Positions 45,320 to 55,273 of a stretch of DNA of 64,000 bases are shown piece by piece. The stretch comes from Streptomyces sp. Ncost-T10-10d (lineage in GTDB: Bacteria > Actinomycetota > Actinomycetes > Streptomycetales > Streptomycetaceae): positions 62,001-126,000 of the forward strand of contig NZ_FMDF01000207.1 of the NCBI RefSeq assembly GCF_900091955.1, read 5' to 3'. A program made the position numbers and the translations under genes. Numbering within the stretch: position 1 is the stretch's first letter; the number at the start of each line of letters is the position of its first letter. The notes below the pieces were generated by a model, which worked only from the letters and a program-made list of their open reading frames with translations, searched no databases and was not told the DNA's origin.

Positions 45320-46196
45320 ATGACCGCCGGGGGAGCCACCCACGTCGTTGACGTGCAGCACCGATGCGCCTTCGTCCTTCTCGGCAGCATCCAGACCACG
45401 CTGATCTTCACGCTCGCCGCGATCGCCGTACCGCTGCCTCGCATCGGGCGGGAATTCGGCTTACAGCGACCCGACTTGATTCTGCTCAGTGCTGCATACG
45501 GACTGGCCTTCGCAGGGCTGTTGCTCTTCGGTGGCCGCCTCGCCGACCGCTACGGCGGGCGGCGTACCCTCGCCGCGGGTCTTGTCCTCTTCGCCGCCGC
45601 CTCGGCCGCCGCCCCGCTCGCTCCCGGCATCGGGGCACTGGTCGCGGCCCGCTTCGCACAGGGCGTCGGCGCGGCCCTCGTCGCGCCCGCCGCCATGACG
45701 GTGCTGCGCGTCGTCTTCCCCTCCCCAGCCGCGTACAGCAGGGCGATGGCCACCTGGGGCGGACTCTCCGTACTCGGCGCGACGGCCGGCAATCTGCTCT
45801 CCGACGTCATCTTGTCGCTGCTTTCATGGCGTTGGACCTTCGTCGTACCGCTCGTGGTCGCGGTCGCAGCCCTCGCCCTCACGTCACGGTTGCTGCCGCG
45901 CACCGCTCCGAACCGGGCTCGATGCGCACACCTCGTACGCATATGGACTGCTGCCGGGCCTCGTGCTGCTGCCGGCCGGCACCGCGGCCTCCTTCGGGGG
46001 AGCTGCCGTGCTCGCCACCGAGGGCGTACCGCAACAGCAGACCGGACTCGCGGGCGGTGTGCTGAACAGCGTGATGGAACTCGGCCCGACCGCCCTGTTC
46101 GCCGCCCTGCTCACGCTCGGCAACGACGCCTGGTCCCTGGCTGCGACGGGGATCGCCCTTGCCGTCGTCGCCCTCCCGAACCACCGCACCGCGTAA
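45320..46196 (+). pseudogene. MFS transporter with internal deletion and frameshift
   Basis: Starts normally (GTLL-type helices; motif GGRLADRYGGRRTLAAG) and runs through six helices to about 45915. The frame then shifts, and the other frame continues directly with the last helices (LLPGLVLLPAGTAASFGG to the stop at 46196). The total is about 290 codons against more than 400 in the family, so the middle helices are deleted. It is therefore non-functional as an exporter. The SDR gene follows 25 bp later. Confidence 0.75.
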
Positions 46197-46221
46197 TCCA
46201 TCGCTCAAAGGAGTTACCGAA

Positions 46222-46980
46222 ATGAACCGCTTCACTGGCACAACCGTGCTCGTCACGGGCGCAGGCTCCGGTCTCGGCCGCGCGATCGCGCTCGCCTTCG
46301 CCGCCGAGGGCGCATCCGTGGTCGCCGCGGGGCGCACCGTGGCCTCCCTGGACGAGACGGTCGGCCTCATCGAGGCGGCCGGCGGCACGGCTGCCGCCGT
46401 CACCGCCGATGTCACCGACTCCGGCCAGCTCCAAAACCTCGTACGCGAGAGCATCACCCGCTTCGGCGGGCTCGACATCGCGGTCAACAACGCCGGGATA
46501 CTCCGCGGCACGGTACCTGTCGGAGAGGTGAGCGAGGAGGACTGGGACGCGGTGCTGCGGACCAATGTCACCGGCGTCTGGCTGGCCATGAAGCACGAGA
46601 TCGCGCACATGAAGGAGAACGGCGGTGGGGTCATCGTCAATGTCTCCTCCAACCTGGGCGCACACCTGCGTATCCCGAACGCCGCCGCGTACATCACCTC
46701 GAAGGCAGCGGTCTCCGCGCTGACCCGCGCCGCTGCTCTCGACCACATCCACCAGGGCATTCGCATCAACGCGGTCAGCCCGGGCGCCTCCGCCGCCCCC
46801 ATGTCGCTCCGGCCCGGCGAGACGGAGGCCGACCGTACCGAGCGGGTGAAGTCGGAGAACCCGCTCGGCCGGGTCGCGGAGGCCGAAGAGGTGGCGGCCG
46901 CGGTGCTCTACCTCGCCTCGCCCATGGCCGGCGCGGTGGTCGGCACCGACCTGGTCGTCGACAGCGGGTCATCAGCCTGA
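46222..46980 (+). CDS. Short-chain dehydrogenase/reductase (classical SDR)
   Basis: The protein has 252 residues; ATG 46222 with AAAGGAG. NAD(P) motif TGAGSGLG, DVTD, NNAG, catalytic Ser in NVSSNLGAH, Y-x3-K in YITSKAA, and C-terminal GTDLVVDSG. It oxidises or reduces an alcohol/ketone; the substrate is unknown. It probably lies in one transcript with the TetR-controlled MFS remnant. Confidence 0.9.
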   Translation: MNRFTGTTVLVTGAGSGLGRAIALAFAAEGASVVAAGRTVASLDETVGLIEAAGGTAAAVTADVTDSGQLQNLVRESITRFGGLDIAVNNAGILRGTVPVGEVSEEDWDAVLRTNVTGVWLAMKHEIAHMKENGGGVIVNVSSNLGAHLRIPNAAAYITSKAAVSALTRAAALDHIHQGIRINAVSPGASAAPMSLRPGETEADRTERVKSENPLGRVAEAEEVAAAVLYLASPMAGAVVGTDLVVDSGSSA

Positions 46981-47386
46981 CGGTTCACAGGCAGGGGCGA
47001 CCTCCCCAGCAAGAAGCCTCACCACGACGGCCGGGAACGGGCGGCACCGCCGCAGGCCGCCCACATCGGTCGCGACATCAACCGGATGGCCCGCGTGCTG
47101 AACTCGGCGGCACTCCACAGTGGAAGACCACACCTTCCGCACCGAAGCCCGCGAGCACGGTCGGTGCCGACGGCGGTCGCGGCTGCGCGCCCGGCGGCCG
47201 CTGGGTGCACTGCGCTGGAGGCCGGCCCATGCGGACCCGGGCGGTGGGCGATGGGGAGACTGCGCACACTGGTGCGGGAGTTGCATACGAGTGAGCGGGG
47301 AGCCGGGGCTGCCGGGGTGGACGTGCCGGGGGGCTGATGCGTGATGATGTGGCTCTGGTCAGCGGGTAGTTGGCCGAAAGAGCCGG
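46981..47386. other. Region without convincing gene
   Basis: About 400 bases between the SDR gene and the Trypco2 gene; no recognisable product on either strand. Confidence 0.4.
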
Positions 47387-47401
47387 TTGGGGGCCCTGCT
47401 T

Positions 47402-47713
47402 GTGAACGATGCGGTGGAGTTGGCGGACATGATCGCGCAGCTGCGCCAGGAGCTGAGCCGGGCGATGTCGGCCGGTGAGGACGCCGACCTGCGTTTCAAG
47501 GCTGAGCGGGTGGAGCTGGAGCTGACCGTGGGGGTGGAGCGGACCAACGAGCCGGGCGTGAAGGTGAGGTTCTGGGTATTCGATGCCAGTGCGACGACGA
47601 AGCGGTCGGCCACGGTCACTCAGAAGCTCACGTTGACCTTGCAGCCGGTGCGCGCGGACGCGCCGGACCAGATGGCGTTGATCTCCGGGGACGAGCTGCT
47701 CGGTGAGGACTGA
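47402..47713 (+). CDS. Trypsin-co-occurring domain 2 (Trypco2) protein
   Basis: The protein has 103 residues from GTG 47402 (a GGGGG tract 9-13 bases upstream); TTG 47387 is an alternative. ELADMIAQLRQELSRAM helix, then VELELTVGVERTNEPGVKVR, FWVF and KLTLTLQPV strands. This matches the Trypco2 family described beside trypsin-STAND conflict systems. The stop overlaps the start of the next gene, so the two are coupled. Probably the partner or gatekeeper of the protease-NTPase. Confidence 0.85.
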   Translation: MNDAVELADMIAQLRQELSRAMSAGEDADLRFKAERVELELTVGVERTNEPGVKVRFWVFDASATTKRSATVTQKLTLTLQPVRADAPDQMALISGDELLGED

Positions 47714-50678
47714 CAGGGCGGCCGTGAGCGGCGGGCTGGACCCGCACCGCATTGCCGAGGTCATCGTCACCACCACCGCCGGTGGCGGGCGGCGCGGGTC
47801 GGGTTACCGGGTCGGCGACACGGTGGTGCTGACCGCGTTCCATGTGGTGTCCGAGGCCGCGGGCGTGCAGGTGCGATTCGATGCCGACCGGCCGGGGCAG
47901 TGGGTCGCGGCCGCGGAGGTGGCCTGGTCGGACAGTGGCACCGATGTGGCTGTACTGACCTTCGCGCCTCCGTCGGGTGCCGCCACCGTCGTGCCCGCAA
48001 CGTTCGGGCGTATCGGCGACGACCGTCATGCCGTCATCGATGTGCATGCGGCGGGATTCCCGCTGTGGAAGCGCCGCCGCAGCGCCGATGGGAGGCAGTT
48101 CCGGGAACTGCACCAGGCGGACGGGACCGTGGCCGCTCTGTCCAACCTGAGGACCGGCACCCTGGAGATCACCGTGCCGGTGGCGGCTGCCGACCCCGAC
48201 CCCGAGGTGTCGCCGTGGTCGGGGATGTCGGGCTCCGCCGTATGGGCCGGGTCCCACATAGTCGGGGTGGTCGCCGAGCACCACCGATGGGAAGGGCTGG
48301 GCCGGCTGACAGCGGCCCGCATCGACCACACCCTGAGCCGGGCCGACAAGCCGCGCCGGGGAGAGCTGGCCGGGCTGTTGGCGATCGCCGACCCCCAGTC
48401 GCTGCCCGACGTGGGCCCCGGAGCGGCCCGTGCGGATTCCGCGCCTCCGCGGGCAGGTTCCAAGGTCATCGGGCTGCCGGTCACGCATGGGCTCGAACTG
48501 TTCAAGGACCGTGCCGAAGAACGCGAGCTGATCGGCCGCCACCTCTCCGATCCCGCCATGCGCATGGTGACCGTCACCGGTCGACGGGGCATGGGCAAGA
48601 GCGCGGTCGCGGCCAAGGTCATGGAGATGCTGGAACGGGGTGAGTGGCCGGGCCACGCCCGGGCTCCGGTTCCGTCGGGGCTGGTCAATCTGAGCACCCG
48701 TACGTCGGGGATCTCCCTGGAACGCCTCTACTTCGACTGCGCCCGCGTGCTCGGCTCCGATCGCGAGACCCGTCTGCTGGACATCTGGGCCACGAACCGC
48801 CCCGTGCAGGACAAGCTCGGTGAACTGTTCGCCGCGATGGGCGACGAGCTCTTCATCATCCTGATGGACAATCTGGAGGACCGGCTCCAGGACGACGGCC
48901 GGCTCGACGACGAGGACGAACTGGCGGTCTTCCTCGACTGCCTCTTCCGGGCCAGATCCACGCCACGGCTGCTGGTCACCTCGCAGATACCGTTGCGGCT
49001 CGCGCCCGAGTTGCGACGTTTCACCGCGGAGGTCGAGCTGTCCGACGGGCTGCCGCCCACCGAGTCCGTGGCTCTGCTGCGCGAACTCGACCAGGACGGC
49101 AGTCTCGGAGTGGCGCAGCTGTCCGACGATCAGCTGCTGCAGGCGTCGGTCCACGTCCACGGGGTTCCGCGCGCACTGGAGCTGTTGGTGGGCGCCATGG
49201 CCGACGACATGCTGACTCTGCCGACGCTGCAGGACGTACTGGAGGACTTCACTCTGCGGGGCGACGTGGTCGCCGGCCTCGCCCAGGACCGTTACCAGCG
49301 GCTCGGCCCCGACGGCCGCACCGTGCTGAACGTCCTCGCGGTGCTGCGCACGCCCGTGCCACGGGAGGCGATCGAATGGATCGTGGCCGGTCTCGATCCC
49401 GGGCTCGTCGTCGCGCCGATCCTGTCCCGCCTGCTGCAGATGCGCATGCTGTCGGTGGACCGGGCCAGCCGCACCTTCGCGCTGCATCCGATGGACGCCG
49501 ACCTCGCATACGGCGCCATGCCACGGGACGGCGCGCTGGGGCGGCGCTCCGTGGAGCGGCGGGCGGCCGACTGGTACGCGCGTATCGAACCGCCCCGCGC
49601 AAACTGGCGCACTCTGGACGACATCCAGCCGTACCGGCGTGAATTCGACCACCGGGTGCGCGCCGGGGACATGGACGGCGCCGCACTGGTCCTCGGCGCG
49701 ATCAGCGAATGGATGGTCTGGCACGGCTCGGTGCTTGCGGCCGTCTCGATGCACCTGACACTGGAGGAACAGTTGACCGACGACCAGGCGCGTCTTGCCC
49801 ATCTCATCAGCTTCGGGCACGCCCGGTTGAGCGCGGGCCCGTTGGCACACGCGGCGGACCTGTTCGCCGAGGCGGCCGACATGGCCGAGCGCCTCGATGA
49901 CCGCCGTGCGCTGCAGAACGCCATGTTCGGCCTGGGCGACGCCTACCGTCAGCTGGGCCGCCTCGACGCCGCCATGGGACCGCTCGCCCGGGCCGGTGAC
50001 CTGGCACATGAGAACGGCGACGCCGAAGCCGAGGTGCATGCCGTTCTGGATCTCAGCCTCGCCCACAGCACTCTGGGCGACGGGGCGGCGGCCCTTGCCG
50101 GTGCCGACCGGCTGAGCGAACTCGCCGTTGCGTCGGGGGACCTGTTCACCGAGGCCCGTTCATGGAACGCCCGCTTCACGGCCCTGCTGGCCATGGGCCG
50201 CTGGGAGGAGACCATCGCAGCGGGCGACAGGGCCGTGCGTGCCTACCGGGAGGCGGGCATCCAGGAAGCGACGGACTACGCGTACAACGCCAAGGGCGTG
50301 GCCATGCTCGCGCTGGGGCGGGTCGCGGAAGCTCTGACATCGCTGGAGGCGGCGCTCCGAGCGGCGTCGGCGATGGAGAATCCGCGCACCGAAGGAGTCT
50401 GCCTCTACAACATGGCGTGGGCGTACTGGACCGACGGCCGGTACGGGCAGGCGGCCGAGACGGCCGAGCGGGCGGCCACGTCGCTGCAGCTCGCCGGGGC
50501 GGCGGAGACCGCGGCGGCACAGGCGCTCGCCGAGGCCGCCCACGCCCGGACGGTGCCCGACCCGCAGGCGGCCGCCGACGCGCTGGCCCGGGCAGCCGAC
50601 GGCGTCGGACGCAATGTCGAGATGGTCCGTCCGGCCTGGCTCACCGAGGAGGCGGAGCGGTTGCGCGGCGAGGTCTGA
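47703..50678 (+). CDS. Trypsin-like protease fused to STAND-type NTPase and TPR repeats
   Basis: The protein has 991 residues (GTG 47703; GTG 47724 also possible). Residues 15-230: trypsin-like domain with H47 (TAFHV), D81 (GTDVAVL) and S176 (GMSGSAV). Residues about 280-600: STAND/AP-ATPase-like NTPase with P-loop GRRGMGKS (293-300), an acidic strand IILMDNLED and a winged-helix-like end. Residues about 640-990: TPR-type helical repeats (e.g. AMFGLGDAYRQLGRLDAAMG). The layout is sensor repeats, signalling NTPase and protease effector, as in proposed bacterial immunity or self-killing systems. No signal peptide. The trigger and target are unknown. Confidence 0.88.
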   Translation: MRTDRAAVSGGLDPHRIAEVIVTTTAGGGRRGSGYRVGDTVVLTAFHVVSEAAGVQVRFDADRPGQWVAAAEVAWSDSGTDVAVLTFAPPSGAATVVPATFGRIGDDRHAVIDVHAAGFPLWKRRRSADGRQFRELHQADGTVAALSNLRTGTLEITVPVAAADPDPEVSPWSGMSGSAVWAGSHIVGVVAEHHRWEGLGRLTAARIDHTLSRADKPRRGELAGLLAIADPQSLPDVGPGAARADSAPPRAGSKVIGLPVTHGLELFKDRAEERELIGRHLSDPAMRMVTVTGRRGMGKSAVAAKVMEMLERGEWPGHARAPVPSGLVNLSTRTSGISLERLYFDCARVLGSDRETRLLDIWATNRPVQDKLGELFAAMGDELFIILMDNLEDRLQDDGRLDDEDELAVFLDCLFRARSTPRLLVTSQIPLRLAPELRRFTAEVELSDGLPPTESVALLRELDQDGSLGVAQLSDDQLLQASVHVHGVPRALELLVGAMADDMLTLPTLQDVLEDFTLRGDVVAGLAQDRYQRLGPDGRTVLNVLAVLRTPVPREAIEWIVAGLDPGLVVAPILSRLLQMRMLSVDRASRTFALHPMDADLAYGAMPRDGALGRRSVERRAADWYARIEPPRANWRTLDDIQPYRREFDHRVRAGDMDGAALVLGAISEWMVWHGSVLAAVSMHLTLEEQLTDDQARLAHLISFGHARLSAGPLAHAADLFAEAADMAERLDDRRALQNAMFGLGDAYRQLGRLDAAMGPLARAGDLAHENGDAEAEVHAVLDLSLAHSTLGDGAAALAGADRLSELAVASGDLFTEARSWNARFTALLAMGRWEETIAAGDRAVRAYREAGIQEATDYAYNAKGVAMLALGRVAEALTSLEAALRAASAMENPRTEGVCLYNMAWAYWTDGRYGQAAETAERAATSLQLAGAAETAAAQALAEAAHARTVPDPQAAADALARAADGVGRNVEMVRPAWLTEEAERLRGEV

Positions 50679-50693
50679 CACTGCGGGGTCGCG

Positions 50694-50730
50694 CAGACGA
50701 GCCCCGGGCCGGTGGCCCGGGGCTCGTCTG
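50694..50730. terminator. Terminator of the Trypco2/protease-STAND operon
   Basis: 17-bp perfect stem and 3-base loop, 16 bases after the stop. Confidence 0.88.
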
Positions 50731-51026
50731 TTGTCCGGACCGCGCCAGAAGGCCCCTGAGGCGTAGCGCGGGCGCGCCCGGCAGGCCCGCGCCGTCCGGC
50801 CCGAGCCGCGCCGCGCGGCAGTCGTGCAGCCCCAGCCCCGTCCCATGCCCACCCGGCCCGGCAGTGGACCGTGCCACCGGATCGGGGCCGACGCCGAGCA
50901 ACGCCTCGAAGCGGGCGATCACGTGTACGGCAGTGGCAGCAGCCGGCTCCGCCGACCGCGGTCCGACCGGACCATCACCTGGACGCCGTGCCGGAAGAGC
51001 GAGGAACGGTCGCGGGCGGTGGGGTG
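50731..51026. other. Intergenic region between convergent genes
   Basis: About 300 bases; no gene recognised. Confidence 0.4.
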
Positions 51027-52286
51027 TCAGAAGGCGACTGCGTCCCGGGCCAGGGGGCAGGTCATGCAGTGGCCGCCGCCTCGGCCGCGTCCGAGTTCGG
51101 CGCCGACGATGGTGATGACCTCGACGCCGGCCTTGCGCAGGAGGGTGTTGGTCTGGGTGTTGCGGTCGTAGGTGAAGACGACGCCGGGTTCCAGGGCCAC
51201 GGCGTTGTTGCCGCTGTCCCATTGCTGGCGCTCCGAGGCGTACACATCACCGCCGGTCTCGATCACCCTGAGCCCGGACAGGCCGAGCCCCTTGGCGACC
51301 ACGTCGACGAACGGGGTCGTGCCCTCGTCGGTGATCTCGACCCCCGGGGCCTTGTCGCTGGGCCGCAGGGAGAAGGCATGGACCTCGTCCATGATCTTCG
51401 GGTAGAGGGTGACGAGGTCTCGGTCGGCGAAGGTGAAGACGGTGTCGAGGTGCATGGCGGCGCGCAGTTTGGGCATGCCCGCCACGATCACGTGCTCGGC
51501 GGCGCCGTTCTTGAACAAGGCGTCCGTGACCTGGGTGATGGCCTGGCGTGAGGTGCGTTCGCTCATGCCCATGAGCACCACGCCCTTGCCGACAGGCATG
51601 ATGTCGCCGCCTTCGAAGGTGGCCCGGCCCCAGTCCCGTTCCGGATCTCCCCACCACACCGTGGAGTCCTTGAAATCGGGGTGGAAGGTGTAGATCGCCT
51701 TCATCAGCAGGGTTTCGTCGTGACGGGCGGGCCAGTACAGGGGGTTCATCGTCAGTCCGCCGTAGAGCCAGCAGGTGGTGTCACGGGTGTAGAGGGTGTT
51801 GGGCAGCGGGGGCATCAGATACTCGCGGGCGCCGGTGGACTCGCGGGCCAGGGCCACGTATGGGGAGCGGAAGTCGTCGGGCAGGTCGGCGACGGCCAGG
51901 CCACCGATCAGGAACTCGGCGAGCGGGCCGGGCCGGAGCGTGTCCAGGAAGGCTCTCGTGTCGTCCAGGAGCCCGATGCCGACCTCGTTCGCGGTGATCT
52001 TGCGGTCTAGGAGCCACGTCCTGGCTTCCGTGACGGCCATCGTCTCGGCGAGCAGGTCGTGCAGTTCGACGACCTCGACATCGCGTCGGCGGAGTTTGTC
52101 GACGAAGTCGGCGTGGTCGCGCTGGGCGTTCTCCACCCACATCACGTCGTCGAAGAGCAGGTCGTCGGAGTTGGTGGGGGTGAGCCGGCGATGTGCGAGG
52201 CCGGGAGCGCAGACCAGCACCTTGCGCAGCTTTCCGACCTCGGAGTGGACGCCGAGGACCGGCTCGGTGGTGTCGGTGCTCGTCAC
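51027..52286 (-). CDS. arcA: Arginine deiminase
   Basis: The protein has 419 residues. Family motifs: VCAPG near the start, MPPLPNTLYTRDTTCWLYGG, ATFEGGDIMPVGKGVVLMGM, SERTSRQ, and the catalytic Cys in GGGHCMTCPL at the C-terminus. It converts L-arginine to citrulline and ammonia. The gene is 52 bp downstream of an APA-family antiporter gene on the same strand. No ornithine carbamoyltransferase or carbamate kinase gene is in the window, so only the first step and transport are encoded here. Confidence 0.96.
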   Translation of the reverse strand: MTSTDTTEPVLGVHSEVGKLRKVLVCAPGLAHRRLTPTNSDDLLFDDVMWVENAQRDHADFVDKLRRRDVEVVELHDLLAETMAVTEARTWLLDRKITANEVGIGLLDDTRAFLDTLRPGPLAEFLIGGLAVADLPDDFRSPYVALARESTGAREYLMPPLPNTLYTRDTTCWLYGGLTMNPLYWPARHDETLLMKAIYTFHPDFKDSTVWWGDPERDWGRATFEGGDIMPVGKGVVLMGMSERTSRQAITQVTDALFKNGAAEHVIVAGMPKLRAAMHLDTVFTFADRDLVTLYPKIMDEVHAFSLRPSDKAPGVEITDEGTTPFVDVVAKGLGLSGLRVIETGGDVYASERQQWDSGNNAVALEPGVVFTYDRNTQTNTLLRKAGVEVITIVGAELGRGRGGGHCMTCPLARDAVAF

Positions 52287-52338
52287 GGTGTGCCTTTCGG
52301 TCGGACGGGGTGCGTTGTCGAGGGAGGGTGCGTAGTGG

Positions 52339-53799
52339 TCAGAGTTCGATCCAGCCGGTCGCCAGGGCGGTCACGCCCACGATGGCGCCGACGACCGAGA
52401 CGGCGCAGATCACGGCTTCCGCGGGCGAGAACAGTCGACGGTTCTGCTCGCGCCGGGCCTTGATGAACAGGAGGGTCGCGGGGGCGTAGAGGATGAAGGA
52501 GATCAGGACGAACTTCAGCCCCGCCGCGTAGAGAAGGAACGCGGTGTAGAGCGTGGCGATCGCGGCGGTCACGAGTTCACGCCGGGTGCTGTCGCCCACC
52601 GTGCCTTCACGGCCCGGCCGGAACGCGATCTTCACCGCGAACGCGGCGGCGAGGAAGAACGGGATCAGACTCAGCGCGCTGGTCAGATCGAGCGCGAAGT
52701 TGAAGGCGTCGTCGGAGAACATCGTGACGACGAGGACGATCTGACTCAGCAACGTGGTCATCAGCAGTGCCGGGACGGGTACGTCGGCGGTGTTGGAACG
52801 GCTGAGGAACCGGGGCATGTCGTTGTCCTCGGCCGCGACGAAGAGGACCTCGGCGGCCATCAGGGTCCAGGCCAGATAGGCGCCGAGGACGGAGACGATG
52901 AGCCCGACGCTGACGAAGGCCTTTCCCCAGGTGCCGACCGCGTGCTCCAGGACCCCCGCCATGGACGGCTGGCGCAGCTCGGCGATCTCGCCCATCGGCA
53001 TCAGTCCGTACGACACGATGGTGACGGAGGCGAAGATGGCGAAAACGCTCAGGAACCCGAGGACCGTGGCCCGGCCGACGTCCTCGCGGCGCTTGGCGTG
53101 CCGGGAGTACACGCTGGCGCCCTCCACCCCGAGGAAGACGAACACCGTGGCGAGCATCGTGCCGCGGACCTGATTGAACAGCGATCCCGCGTAGTCGGCG
53201 CCGCCGAAGTTGTCGGCGAAGACGGACGGTTGGAAGTAGAACAGCGCGAGGATGACGAAGACCAGGATCGGTACGACCTTGGCCACGGTGACGATCTTGT
53301 TGATGGCCGTCGCTTCCTTGACGCCGCGTCGGATCAGGAAGAAGAACGCCCACAGGCCCAGCGTCGACAGGGCCACTGCGAGAAGGGTGTCCCCGTCTCC
53401 GAGGCTCGGCCAGACGGCGCCGATGGTCGACATGATCAGCACCCAGTAGGTGACGTTGCCGACGCAGGCGCTGGCCCAGTATCCGAAGGCGGAGAAGAAG
53501 CCGAGGTACTCGCCGAAACCGGCCTTCGCGTACGCGTAGACACCGGCGTCCAGGTCCGGCCTGCGGACGGCGAGGGTCTGGAAGACGAAGGCGAGCATGA
53601 GCATGCCGACGCCCGCGATCGCCCAGGCGATCAGTGCGCCGGCCACGCCGGTCTCCTCGGCGAAACGCCGCGGCAGGGAGAACACTCCGGCGCCCACCAT
53701 CGAGCCGACGACCATCGCCGTCAGCGTCAGCAGGGTGAGCTTGACGGACGCCGGCGGTTCGACGGCGTCCGTCCTGGCGCTGCTGCCCGTGTCAGTCAT
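52339..53799 (-). CDS. APA-family amino acid antiporter (arginine/ornithine type)
   Basis: The protein has 486 residues; ATG 53799 (MTDTGSSART). The first helix carries the APC signature VVGSMVGAGVFSLPRRF; about 12-13 membrane helices follow. Basic amino-acid antiporters (ArcD group) share this GAGVFSLP start, and position upstream of arcA supports arginine uptake against ornithine or citrulline. The exact exchange partner is inference. Confidence 0.9.
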   Translation of the reverse strand: MTDTGSSARTDAVEPPASVKLTLLTLTAMVVGSMVGAGVFSLPRRFAEETGVAGALIAWAIAGVGMLMLAFVFQTLAVRRPDLDAGVYAYAKAGFGEYLGFFSAFGYWASACVGNVTYWVLIMSTIGAVWPSLGDGDTLLAVALSTLGLWAFFFLIRRGVKEATAINKIVTVAKVVPILVFVILALFYFQPSVFADNFGGADYAGSLFNQVRGTMLATVFVFLGVEGASVYSRHAKRREDVGRATVLGFLSVFAIFASVTIVSYGLMPMGEIAELRQPSMAGVLEHAVGTWGKAFVSVGLIVSVLGAYLAWTLMAAEVLFVAAEDNDMPRFLSRSNTADVPVPALLMTTLLSQIVLVVTMFSDDAFNFALDLTSALSLIPFFLAAAFAVKIAFRPGREGTVGDSTRRELVTAAIATLYTAFLLYAAGLKFVLISFILYAPATLLFIKARREQNRRLFSPAEAVICAVSVVGAIVGVTALATGWIEL

Positions 53800-54300
53800 G
53801 TCTTTCCTCGTCGACGCGCCCCGGTGTCGTGGACCCGGGGGCTGCTGGTGGGCCGGTGTCCAGGGACCGGCCTCGACCGGGTCCGCTTTCCCGATCTCGA
53901 AGCCCGGGACTTCACAGAGGACGCTCAAGGGCGGGCAGGGCTGCCGCATCGCCTGGTTCAGTGAGAGGAAATCTAACTCCATTTGACACGTTTTGCCCGA
54001 TGTAACACTTCACGGCTCCGCCCGGAGCGGGGTCCTTTTGACAGTTCCGGTGTCGCCACGGGCGCCGAGCCCGGCGGCACAGCGGCCGGTGACGACTGCC
54101 GCACAGCGACGCCCCCCGGGCCGGATCGGCGGCCGGGATCCGGCGATGTCAGTGACGGCTGTTAGCTTCCTGTGCGTCACCGAGGAGCTTTACGGCCACC
54201 CCCCTTGGGTCCATTTTGACCGGTACCTGCCACGTGACCCATGTGTGACCCATCCCGGCCCACCAGGACGGGAATCGCTCCCTTTGGAGGAAGAAGCTTG
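53800..54300. other. Intergenic region between divergent genes
   Basis: About 500 bases. A TTGACA at 53983 lies upstream of the secreted-protein gene but has no well-spaced -10. No gene recognised. Confidence 0.4.
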
Positions 54301-55224
54301 ATGTTCAACAGCGTGTCGGTACGCAACCTGGCCCGGGCGGCGGCCGTGCTCACGACGGCCGTGTCCATGGCGGTGACGGTGGCCCCGCTGACGGGGACCG
54401 CACAGGCCAACGAGGCGGTTTCGGGATCGCTCGGCTTCAGCGGTGAGCCGGGGGAGTTCGTCTCCGACGGGCAGTCCCAGGAGTTCACGGCCGGATCGGT
54501 CGAGATGTTCGACGTCTCCGGGCCCACCAACGAGAATGCCGCGGGCGTCACGATCGTCACGCCCGAGGGCAAGCGCTGGTCCCTCCTTCTCCAGGCACCC
54601 GAAGGCCAGAAACTGGCCGACGGCGCCACGTACACCGGGGCCTCGCGCTGGCCCTACGCCCAACCGGAGGACCCGAAGCTGGAGTTCGGTGCGGACGACC
54701 GGTGGTGCAACAACAGCACCGGCTCGTTCACCATCTCCCACATCTCCTACGGCCCCTACGGCTACATACGCGAGCTCGACGCCACCTTCGAGCAGTACTG
54801 CAACGGTTCCGCGGTGCCGCTGCGCGGCGAGGTGCACGCCCGCACCGCCGAACCTCCGGCCGAACTGGCCATCGCCCTGAACCTCGACCCCAAGGGCACG
54901 ATCGACACCAAGTCCGGTCAGATCACCGTCGGCGGCTCGGCGACCTGCAACAAGCCGGCCCGTATTTCGCTCTCGGGCCTCGTATATCAGTCCCAGAAGA
55001 GCGGGGAGGCGGTCGGCCGGTACGAGGACGAGATCGTCGCCTGCACTCCCGGCGACCCGGTCCCGTGGAAGGTCACCATTCCCGTCACCGCCATGGAGCC
55101 CGGCACGGATTTCCGGCCCGGCACGGCCACGTTGCGCGGCTTCGGCAAGTCGGACGACCGCGACTACCCGGTGACCGTCGACGCCGGTGACAACATCTCC
55201 CAGATCACTCTGGTCAGGTCCTGA
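54301..55224 (+). CDS. Secreted protein of unknown function
   Basis: The protein has 307 residues; ATG 54301 with a GGAGGAAG site. Signal peptide NLARAAAVLTTAVSMAVTVA ending AQA-N. The mature part has two beta-rich domains (residues 40-180 and about 190-305). Cysteine pairs (WCNNS and EQYCNG; SATCNK and VACTPG) would form disulfides outside the cell. I do not recognise the family. Monocistronic, with a terminator immediately after. Confidence 0.8.
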   Translation: MFNSVSVRNLARAAAVLTTAVSMAVTVAPLTGTAQANEAVSGSLGFSGEPGEFVSDGQSQEFTAGSVEMFDVSGPTNENAAGVTIVTPEGKRWSLLLQAPEGQKLADGATYTGASRWPYAQPEDPKLEFGADDRWCNNSTGSFTISHISYGPYGYIRELDATFEQYCNGSAVPLRGEVHARTAEPPAELAIALNLDPKGTIDTKSGQITVGGSATCNKPARISLSGLVYQSQKSGEAVGRYEDEIVACTPGDPVPWKVTIPVTAMEPGTDFRPGTATLRGFGKSDDRDYPVTVDAGDNISQITLVRS

Positions 55225-55233
55225 CCCTTCCGG

Positions 55234-55273
55234 CGCGGGGCGTCGCGGGTGGGCCCGCCCGCGACGCCCCGCG
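55234..55273. terminator. Terminator of secreted-protein gene
   Basis: 16-bp perfect stem (55234-55249 with 55258-55273), 9 bases past the stop. Confidence 0.85.

Noticed and set aside
53983..54008. Promoter for the secreted-protein gene at TTGACA 53983
   Set aside because: Candidate -10 hexamers lie only 12-14 bases downstream, too close for a standard promoter.
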